Shown: piece by piece, positions 46,087 through 52,545 of the stretch
Position numbering within the stretch: the first letter of the stretch is position 1
How the letters are laid out: every line of letters begins with the position of its first letter
Assembly: GCA_934247225.1 (NCBI GenBank)
Contig: CAKQJE010000019.1
Location: 1 to 52,545 of the forward strand
Reading direction: 5' to 3'
DNA length: 52,545 nucleotides
Source: an uncultured Clostridia bacterium
GTDB lineage: Bacteria; Bacillota; Clostridia; Christensenellales; Borkfalkiaceae
Program-made: the position numbers and the translations under genes
Notes under the pieces: model-generated
Seen by the model: only the letters and a program-made list of their open reading frames with translations
What the model was told of the DNA's origin: nothing
The model's database searches: none

Positions 46087-47841
46087 ATGTTATATCCACA
46101 ATCCAACAAATTCAGAAGCACGACTTGTTTGAACGGAATATGGGGCTATAAGCTCGTAAACGACGATTATATCCCCGTTAAAAAAGCCGTCGGCACTCAC
46201 CCTATGGCGGTTCCCGCAAGTATAAACGATATCGTAACCGATAAACGCATTGCGGATTACGTAGGCAAGGTTTTGTTCGAAACGGAATTTTCTTTCCCGC
46301 AGGACAAAAATAAAATTTACAGATTAAGAATAGGCTCGGCAAGTCACAAATGCGAGGTTTATTTAAACGGCGAGAAAATTGGCGCGGGAATAAACGGACA
46401 TTTGCCGGTTGATTTGCCGCTTGAAAATATAAAGGACGAAAACAGACTTTCGGTTATCGTCGACAATCGTCTCGATAATCACACGTTACCTATGGGAATG
46501 CTTAAACCCGGAAACAAGCTTCGCGAAACTACGGCGATAGGTACTTTCTGGATAGACGGCGAAAAAGCCGATTTTCCCGAGTATAAACAGGTTATAAACC
46601 ACGATTTCTATAATTTCACGGGCATTCACCGCGACGTTATCGTTTATTCCGTGCCGAAAAACGGAATAGAGGACGTTATAATTAAAACCGTCGTCGGCGG
46701 GGATTACAAAAAGATACACGTGAAAACCGAAACGAAAGGGAAAGTCGTAAAATACACGGTTTTAGACGGCGAAACGGTTGTTTGTACGTCTGAAAGCAGC
46801 GATATAACTATCGATAATCCCGTTTTGTGGTCGTGCGGAAATCCGCATTTATACACTTTGCTCGTCGAAACGGAAAACGATTGCTACAAGCAGAATTTCG
46901 GAATCCGCAAGGTTTCTTACGACGAAAAAGGTTTGTATTTAAACGATAAGCCCGTATATCTCAAAGGCTTCGGCAAGCACGAGGACTTCTTTGTTTCGGG
47001 CAAAGGCAACGTTTCCGCCGTGAACGTCAGAGATTTCGAGCTTTTGAAGTGGATAAACGCAAATTCCATAAGGACGAGCCATTATCCTTACGCGGAAGAA
47101 ATTTACGATTTAGCGGACAGCTACGGAATTCTCGTTATCGACGAAGTTCCCGCGGTCGGCGTGAATCATTGGGGCGCGCACACCTTCGGAGAGGGCGGCG
47201 CGGACGAAAAAACGCTTGCTTTACATAAAGATATTCTTTCGCTTTTATGGGAAAGGGATAAAAATCACCCGTGCGTGGTTATGATAAGCGTTGCCAACGA
47301 AGCGGCGACTCACGAGGACAAAGCGAGAGATTATTTCAAAGAAGTTGTCGCGCACACGCGTACGCTCTCCGATCTGCCGATAACCGCGCCCGAAGAAACA
47401 AAATTCAACGAGGATAACAAGTGCGCCGATTTATTTGATTTCATTTCGCTTAACAGATATTACGGCTGGTATGACGAAATAGGAAATCTTTCTGCCGTTG
47501 AGCCTCTTTTCAAAGCCGATTTCGAAAAGTATTACGAGAAATTCCGTAAGCCGATAATCGTCGCGGAGTTCGGCGCGGACACGATAGAGGGAGTGCATTC
47601 GCTGTATTCCAATGCTTTTTCGGAAGAATATCAGAGAGATTATATCGCCGAATGTTGCAGAGTTTTTGATAATATGCCTTACGTCGTCGGCGAACACGTG
47701 TGGAATTTCGCCGATTTTAAAACAAAAGAGGGAACTTTGCGCGCAAGAGGCAACAGAAAGGGCGTATTTACCAAGGAGCGCGAGCCAAAAGCAGCCGCGT
47801 TTATGCTGAAAAAACGCTGGGAGGCAAAAACGGAGAAATAA
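46087..47841 (+). CDS. uidA: Beta-glucuronidase, GH2
   Basis: This cytoplasmic enzyme releases beta-linked glucuronic acid. All three GH2 domains are present, starting with LNGIWGYKL. The diagnostic residues, by E. coli equivalence, are acid/base Glu405 in ISVANEAAT (E413), nucleophile Glu494 in IIVAEFGAD (E504), LNRYYGWY, and the carboxylate-reading N-x-K motif Asn556-Lys558 in GNRKGVF (N566/K568). The N-x-K motif separates true glucuronidases from galactosidases. Loop 1 looks short, so small or processed substrates are likely but not certain. I chose ATG 46087 because an open frame upstream to 46042 runs through the hairpin. It heads the second enzyme set. Confidence 0.93.
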   Translation: MLYPQSNKFRSTTCLNGIWGYKLVNDDYIPVKKAVGTHPMAVPASINDIVTDKRIADYVGKVLFETEFSFPQDKNKIYRLRIGSASHKCEVYLNGEKIGAGINGHLPVDLPLENIKDENRLSVIVDNRLDNHTLPMGMLKPGNKLRETTAIGTFWIDGEKADFPEYKQVINHDFYNFTGIHRDVIVYSVPKNGIEDVIIKTVVGGDYKKIHVKTETKGKVVKYTVLDGETVVCTSESSDITIDNPVLWSCGNPHLYTLLVETENDCYKQNFGIRKVSYDEKGLYLNDKPVYLKGFGKHEDFFVSGKGNVSAVNVRDFELLKWINANSIRTSHYPYAEEIYDLADSYGILVIDEVPAVGVNHWGAHTFGEGGADEKTLALHKDILSLLWERDKNHPCVVMISVANEAATHEDKARDYFKEVVAHTRTLSDLPITAPEETKFNEDNKCADLFDFISLNRYYGWYDEIGNLSAVEPLFKADFEKYYEKFRKPIIVAEFGADTIEGVHSLYSNAFSEEYQRDYIAECCRVFDNMPYVVGEHVWNFADFKTKEGTLRARGNRKGVFTKEREPKAAAFMLKKRWEAKTEK

Positions 47842-47873
47842 TTCCGAAGAGTCGGGTTTTTCTTTTAAACGAT

Positions 47874-48824
47874 ATGACGGAGATTGATTTTAAGCCGTTT
47901 ATTCACGGCGCATACAAGTTTACCGACCGGAACGGATACGCCGGATTCAGCCGCTTTTCAAAGAGGCAGACCGAGCATCTGAAATTCAACGATTTTTTCT
48001 ATCGCAGGGCTTTTTTTTCAAGTTCGGTAACGCTGGAATTCAAAACTAAAAACTGCCGTTTCGGATTCGATTATTTTATCGCGGACGTTTCCTCAAAAGA
48101 CACGTTGGACGTTCTGATAAACGGCAAAAGAGTATATTCATACAAGATATCCGAACTGGACGAAAAAGGCGAGCTTGTTTTCGCCGTTGAAAATACCGAC
48201 GGGAACACCGAAAACGAGGTTGTCGTTTATTTTCCGATAGACGCCGATTTCGCCGTGAAAAACTTTCGTGTGAGCGAAAAAATTTCGCCCGTCGGGCATA
48301 AGCCTAAGGTTTTGTGGATGGGCGACTCCATAACGCAAGGCTACGGCACCTTTCAGACGAGCGACACCTTTGTGAATATCTGTCAAAGAAAACTCGGATT
48401 CGAGGTCCTGAATCAGGGTATAGGCGGCTATTATCACGACGCGGAATGTCTTATGCCGCTTGAAAATTTCCCGCCCGACAGGATAATCGTTTCAACGGGA
48501 ACCAATCTGCATAACTGGAAGGACAAAGAGGGCTACATAACTGAGTTTTACGCGAAATTAAACGAAGTTTACGGCAATGTGAAAACTTTAAGCATAACGC
48601 CCCTCTGGCGGGGCGATGAATGGGCGGATGCGGACGAACTTATAAAAACCCGTCTGCTTATCGAAAAAGAGTGCGAAAAATACGGCACGATCGTTTTAAG
48701 CGGCGACGAGCTTATTTCGCACGATAAAAAAATGTTTTACGACAATCTGCATCCGAACGCTTTCGGCGCGGAGACGTATGCCGAAAATCTTTGTAAATTT
48801 ATAAACGATATCGATTTTTTGTAA
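47874..48824 (+). CDS. SGNH/GDSL-family esterase with N-terminal beta-sandwich
   Basis: A 316-residue cytoplasmic SGNH hydrolase. Residues ~1-140 form a beta-rich domain like those preceding the catalytic part of CE2-type acetyl esterases. The catalytic blocks are GDSIT (Ser152), NQGIGG, STGTNLH and DNLHP (Asp290, His293), so all four SGNH residues are present. The likely reaction is removal of acetyl or similar acyl groups from imported sugars, which would open acylated oligosaccharides to the neighbouring GH2 and GH1 enzymes. The ribosome site is weak; the spacing of 32 bases from the glucuronidase gene fits one operon. Confidence 0.85.
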   Translation: MTEIDFKPFIHGAYKFTDRNGYAGFSRFSKRQTEHLKFNDFFYRRAFFSSSVTLEFKTKNCRFGFDYFIADVSSKDTLDVLINGKRVYSYKISELDEKGELVFAVENTDGNTENEVVVYFPIDADFAVKNFRVSEKISPVGHKPKVLWMGDSITQGYGTFQTSDTFVNICQRKLGFEVLNQGIGGYYHDAECLMPLENFPPDRIIVSTGTNLHNWKDKEGYITEFYAKLNEVYGNVKTLSITPLWRGDEWADADELIKTRLLIEKECEKYGTIVLSGDELISHDKKMFYDNLHPNAFGAETYAENLCKFINDIDFL

Positions 48825-48837
48825 TACGGAGAATAAT

Positions 48838-50172
48838 ATGGCTTTGGATAAAGATTTTTTATGGGGCGTTTCCTGTTCGGCTTATCAGGTCGAAGGCGCG
48901 GAAAACGAGGACGGCAGAGGCGAAAGTATCTGGGACAGTAAGTTCACGAAAGGCAAGGTTGTCGGCGATATGGACGGAAGCGTTGCCTGCGACCATTATC
49001 ATAAATACAAAGAGGACGTCGAACTTTTAAAGGAACTCGGGATAAAGAATTATCGCTTTTCGGTAAGCTGGTCGAGGATATTTCCGAGCGGCACGGGTGA
49101 GGTCAATTTACTCGGCGTTGAGTTCTATAAAAACCTTGTTAATCGACTTATAGAGGCACATATCACGCCCTGGGTTACGCTTTATCATTGGGATCTGCCG
49201 CGCGAACTTTACAAGCAGGGCGGGTTTTTAAACGATAAAATCAGCGATTGGTTTGCGGAATATGCAGCGAAGGTCGTTGAGATTTTCGGTGATAAAGTAA
49301 ACAACTACATTATTATGAACGAGCCGCAGTGTATTGTGGAAGAAGGGCATTTTATGGGTACGCAGGCGCCGTTTTTAAAACTTTCGAGAAAAGAGACGTT
49401 TACGGTTGCACATAACTTGCTTTTGTGTATGGGTAAAGCCGAAAAGGCGATGAGAAAGGTCGCTAAGCATAAGCTTAATATCGGAATAGCCCCGTGCTTC
49501 ACGCCGATGATGCCTATGCGCGAAGAAGATAAAGATCTTGCCGAAAAGCTCAATTTTTCTCCCACGGGAGATTTTTGGGACGGCTGCTATTTTACCGACG
49601 CGGTTATAAAAGGCGAATTTACGGACGAATATAAGGAATGGTTCAGAAAATACGATTATAACCCGTCGGCGGAAGATATGAAGATAATCAAAAGCGATCT
49701 CGATTTCTTCTGCGCCAACTTTTACAGGGGTTTTTATGTCGATTTTTCCGCGGGCGAGGCAAAAAGAAAACCCGCTTGCCCGACGGACGACCTGACGGCT
49801 ATGGGCTGGACGGTTACCCCCGAAGCGGTAAGTTATCTGATAAAATATTATTACGACAGATACAAAATGCCGATTATTCTTTCGGAGAACGGTATCGCGC
49901 TGTCGGAATGGAAAACCTTAAACGGCGATATCCCCGACGATATGCGTATCGACTATATGAAGCGGCATATTCTCGAAATAAAAAAGATGTCCGAAAAGTA
50001 TCCCGTAACAGGTTATTTTTATTGGTCGTTTACCGACAATTTCGAGTGGGCGCTGGGGTATTCCAAGCGTTTCGGGCTTGTTTACGTGGATTACGAAACC
50101 TTAGAGCGTATCCCTAAAAAGAGTGCGTATTGGTACAAAAAGGTCATCGAAACGAACGGCGAGGAGCTTTAA
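48838..50172 (+). CDS. Glycoside hydrolase family 1 beta-glucosidase-like enzyme
   Basis: A complete 444-residue GH1 TIM-barrel enzyme. The N-terminal signature is FLWGVSCSAYQVEGA. The acid/base Glu162 lies in MNEPQ, and the nucleophile Glu350 lies in ILSENG. WSFTDNFEWALGY near the C-terminus forms the aglycone-side wall. There is no 6-phospho-binding pattern that I can rely on, and no PTS gene is nearby; with an ABC importer, an unphosphorylated beta-glucoside (or related beta-glycoside) is the likelier substrate. GGAGAATAAT precedes the start, 13 bases after the esterase gene. Confidence 0.94.
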   Translation: MALDKDFLWGVSCSAYQVEGAENEDGRGESIWDSKFTKGKVVGDMDGSVACDHYHKYKEDVELLKELGIKNYRFSVSWSRIFPSGTGEVNLLGVEFYKNLVNRLIEAHITPWVTLYHWDLPRELYKQGGFLNDKISDWFAEYAAKVVEIFGDKVNNYIIMNEPQCIVEEGHFMGTQAPFLKLSRKETFTVAHNLLLCMGKAEKAMRKVAKHKLNIGIAPCFTPMMPMREEDKDLAEKLNFSPTGDFWDGCYFTDAVIKGEFTDEYKEWFRKYDYNPSAEDMKIIKSDLDFFCANFYRGFYVDFSAGEAKRKPACPTDDLTAMGWTVTPEAVSYLIKYYYDRYKMPIILSENGIALSEWKTLNGDIPDDMRIDYMKRHILEIKKMSEKYPVTGYFYWSFTDNFEWALGYSKRFGLVYVDYETLERIPKKSAYWYKKVIETNGEEL

Positions 50173-50232
50173 AGTAATTGTTTAGAATTTCGTCGGCGGT
50201 TTGTGCGGACGATAAAAAAAAGACGAAAGATT

Positions 50233-51213
50233 ATGAGGGTTGGTATAGTAGGGCTCGGAGCGATCGCTCCGCTTCACATAAGGGCGATTCTTGCTTGCGG
50301 ACAAAAAATAACCGCTATTTGCGATATAGACAAAGAAAAATGCGGAAAAATAAACGCGGAATTTAATCTCGGCGCGAAAGAATATTCCGATTATAACGAA
50401 ATGCTTTCAAGCGGCGAAATCGATTCCGTACACGTTTGCGCGCCGCATTATCTTCATGCGGACATAATATGCAAGGCGTTAAATCTTGGTATCAACGTGC
50501 TGAGCGAAAAGCCGCTTGCTATAAATTTTGAGCAGCTTGACGAGATAGAACAAGCCGTCAAAAACTCTTCGGCAAAGCTCGGCGTGTGTTTTCAGAACCG
50601 TTACAACGCTTCGGTTTTGTATCTTAAAGAATTTTTCAAGGATAAGCCGATTATCGCCGCGACGGCAAACCTCGTCTGGAAAAGGGATAAGGATTATTAT
50701 TCTTCCGGCTCCTGGCGCGGCAAAAAGCAGTTCGAGGGCGGCGGGGTTATGATAAATCAGGCAATACACACGCTCGATCTTCTGCAATGGTTTTGCGGAA
50801 TGCCCGAAGCAGTTGTCGCGCACTGTTCGAACAACTCACTCAAAAACGTAATCGACGTCGAAGACACCGCTTACGGAATGTTTACGCTTCCCGGCGGCGG
50901 GAAATTCGTGATAAACGCCACAAATTCGGCTTCGAGCAGTTTCCCGATCGTCTTTATGGTTCAGTCAAAACACGATTCGGCGGAACTTTTCGGGGATAAT
51001 ATTATTCTGAACGGGAAGTTCGTAACTAAGTCCGACGGCACGCCTGTTTTCGGCAAGGACGAATGGGGCGCGGGGCACGGCAAGCTCATAACCGAATTTT
51101 ATGACTGTCTCGAAACGGGCAGAAAATTCCCGATAGATTTTTACGAGGGCGCGAAAACCGTGAAGCTTATACTTAAAATGTATGAGTCCGACGGCGAAAA
51201 AATAAACATTTAA
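50233..51213 (+). CDS. Gfo/Idh/MocA-family NAD(P)-dependent oxidoreductase
   Basis: An N-terminal Rossmann fold with GIVGLGAIAPLH and the acidic residue of ICDID, and the family EKP motif with Lys93 in LSEKPLAI. The C-terminal substrate domain includes GGGVMINQAIHTLDLLQWF, whose His residues are typical of catalytic members. It probably oxidises or reduces a sugar, uronate or cyclitol released by the preceding enzymes. I preferred ATG 50233, which starts directly at the beta-strand MRVGIVGLG, over an upstream in-frame GTG at 50203. A second, divergent family member follows at 51250. Confidence 0.92.
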   Translation: MRVGIVGLGAIAPLHIRAILACGQKITAICDIDKEKCGKINAEFNLGAKEYSDYNEMLSSGEIDSVHVCAPHYLHADIICKALNLGINVLSEKPLAINFEQLDEIEQAVKNSSAKLGVCFQNRYNASVLYLKEFFKDKPIIAATANLVWKRDKDYYSSGSWRGKKQFEGGGVMINQAIHTLDLLQWFCGMPEAVVAHCSNNSLKNVIDVEDTAYGMFTLPGGGKFVINATNSASSSFPIVFMVQSKHDSAELFGDNIILNGKFVTKSDGTPVFGKDEWGAGHGKLITEFYDCLETGRKFPIDFYEGAKTVKLILKMYESDGEKINI

Positions 51214-51249
51214 AGAAGGTTTTCCGCCTGATCGGCGGAGAAAAAGAAT

Positions 51250-52125
51250 ATGAAAAAAATTGTTATTTTAGGTTGCGAAAATTCACACGCCGATACCTTT
51301 CTCGGCTTTATAAAAAACGATCCGAAATTTGCCGATTTAGAGGTTTCGGGCGTTTACAGCGATGAGGAAGCTGCGGCTAAAAAGCTTGCCGAAAAGTACG
51401 GCGTGAAGATTATGAACTCTTTCGACGAAGCCGTGGGAAAGGTTGACGGAGTCGTCGTTACCGCCCGTCACGGCGACAATCATTACAAATACGCCGCGCC
51501 GTACATAAAAACGGGCGTGCCTATGTTTATAGATAAGCCGATTTCGGTCTCCGAAGTCGACGCGTTAAGGCTTGTCCGCGAATGCAAGGCGGCGGGCGTT
51601 AAGCTCACCGGCGGTTCGACGTGCGTTCACGACGAGTTTGTACAGAAGCTTAAAAGGGAGCGCGAAGAGAACTTTAACGGCAAAACCCTTTCGGGGTTTG
51701 TACGTTGCCCCGTCAATTTGAAAAATAATTACGGCGATTTCTTCTTTTATTCGGAACATCTCGTCGGCATTTTGTCGACGATTTTCGGCTTTTATCCCGA
51801 AAGCGTGAAAGCCTATGAAAACGGCGGGGCGATTACCGTTGTTTTCAGATATAAGGATTACGACGTTACGGGGCTGTATGTCGACAAAAATAATTTGTAC
51901 TACGCGATGAGGGTTGCCGAAAACGGCGTTCACGGCGAGGAATTGTCGATAACCGAAAACAATCCGTGCTTCAAAATAGAATTTTCCGAATTTTACGGGT
52001 TGTTGAACGGGAAAGAACAACGCCGTTCTTACGAAGACTTCATCGCCCCCGTTTTTGTTCTGAACGCTATAAAAAAATCTCTTGACGCGGGAGAAGAAAT
52101 ACGCGTCGAAAAATTCGAAATATAA
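51250..52125 (+). CDS. Gfo/Idh/MocA-family oxidoreductase, second and diverged copy
   Basis: The 291-residue protein has a Rossmann-type start (IVILGCENSHADTF, with Cys-Glu-Asn in the glycine loop rather than a full GxGxxG). It has a conserved Lys96 in FIDKPIS and a short C-terminal domain. The altered nucleotide loop and small size suggest a member specialised for an unusual sugar acid or cyclitol. A good GGAG site precedes it. Its stop overlaps the next start (TAATG), so translation is coupled to the isomerase/epimerase-like gene. Confidence 0.85.
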   Translation: MKKIVILGCENSHADTFLGFIKNDPKFADLEVSGVYSDEEAAAKKLAEKYGVKIMNSFDEAVGKVDGVVVTARHGDNHYKYAAPYIKTGVPMFIDKPISVSEVDALRLVRECKAAGVKLTGGSTCVHDEFVQKLKREREENFNGKTLSGFVRCPVNLKNNYGDFFFYSEHLVGILSTIFGFYPESVKAYENGGAITVVFRYKDYDVTGLYVDKNNLYYAMRVAENGVHGEELSITENNPCFKIEFSEFYGLLNGKEQRRSYEDFIAPVFVLNAIKKSLDAGEEIRVEKFEI

Positions 52126-52545
52126 TGAATAAACTGATTTTATCCGCTTTTGCGGACGAATATGCCGACAGTTTGAAAGAACAATGTGAGGCTTTGAACG
52201 GCTTCGGCATCGGAAATATCGAACTTCGCGGCGTGAACGGCAAAAACGTTTCGGTTTTGACTTCGAGCGAAGTTAAAGAAGCAAAAAAAATACTCGACGA
52301 TTACGGGATAAAGGTATCGTCGATAGGTTCGCCGCTCGGAAAAATCGATATCGACGGAGACCTCGGCGAACACCTCGAAACGGCAAAAAGAGTTTACGAA
52401 ACGGCGAAGGTTTTAGGCGCGAAAAACGTAAGAATTTTCTCGTTTTATTCCAAAAACGCGCCGTTCGATAAAAGCAAAATTTACGCAGGACTTGAAAAAC
52501 TCGTCGATTTGTCCGACGATACGGGGCTTACCTTATGCCACGAAA
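52125..52545 (+). CDS. Sugar-phosphate isomerase/epimerase-like TIM-barrel protein (3' end outside window)
   Basis: An open frame starts at the ATG of TAATG and runs off the window end (140 codons seen). It reads MNKLILSAFADEYADSLKEQ, then GNIELRGVNGKNVSVL, GIKVSSIGSPLG and LGAKNVRIFSF, ending in LTLCHE. This is the layout of xylose-isomerase-like/AP-endonuclease-2 barrel proteins, in which the first metal-binding Glu region lies at the IELR strand. Such proteins commonly work with Gfo/Idh/MocA dehydrogenases in sugar or inositol interconversion, as the coupling here suggests. Confidence 0.85.
   Translation, partial: MNKLILSAFADEYADSLKEQCEALNGFGIGNIELRGVNGKNVSVLTSSEVKEAKKILDDYGIKVSSIGSPLGKIDIDGDLGEHLETAKRVYETAKVLGAKNVRIFSFYSKNAPFDKSKIYAGLEKLVDLSDDTGLTLCHE

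Overview
The window is about 52.5 kb of an uncultured, low-to-middle GC bacterium. Nearly every gene runs on the + strand, with strong AGGAGG-type ribosome sites, lipoprotein signal peptides ending in a short Gly/Ser-rich linker, and no outer-membrane proteins. This points to a Gram-positive Bacillota, most likely a gut or rumen Clostridia lineage (Christensenellales-like is my best guess). No rRNA or core gene is present to prove it. The content is a large Gram-positive polysaccharide-utilization region.

Region 1 (1-2785) is the 3' part of a secreted repeat protein: 204-bp InlB-type B-repeats, then two beta-helix-like modules. Region 2 (2930-14214) is a six-gene surface cassette: solute-binding lipoprotein, two ABC permeases, a ~1000-residue secreted Ig/beta-sandwich protein, a DUF4838 lipoprotein, and an Ig + beta-helix lipoprotein. 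Region 3 (about 14231-26100) is a run of tightly packed or overlapping cytoplasmic glycosidase genes: GH2-like, GH3, GH95, GH127-like and a GH20-like gene. The GH20-like gene is broken by a 551-bp foldback element flanked by TA dinucleotides. A decayed gene and repeat debris follow.

Region 4 (26495-27534) is a divergent AraC-type regulator with two near-consensus sigma-70 promoters back to back. Region 5 (27535-45978) repeats the six-gene cassette in the same order and extends it with two more surface lipoproteins. One joins a tyrosine-phosphatase domain to a beta-helix module; the other joins MBG-type repeats to two such modules. Region 6 (46087 to the end) is a second cytoplasmic enzyme set: beta-glucuronidase, SGNH esterase, GH1, two Gfo/Idh/MocA dehydrogenases and the start of a sugar-phosphate isomerase/epimerase-like gene.

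Inferred working model: each cassette captures a glycan at the surface and imports oligosaccharides by ABC transport. The cytoplasmic glycosidases then trim fucose, arabinose, glucuronic acid, glucose and possibly amino sugars. No recognised glycosidase carries a secretion signal and no ABC ATPase is encoded here, so extracellular cutting may rest on the DUF4838 lipoproteins or on other organisms, and the ATPase must be supplied from elsewhere. The most notable items are the duplicated six-gene cassette with its family of repeated beta-helix modules, the structured TA-flanked element whose removal exactly restores an open frame, and the surface phosphatase-beta-helix fusion.
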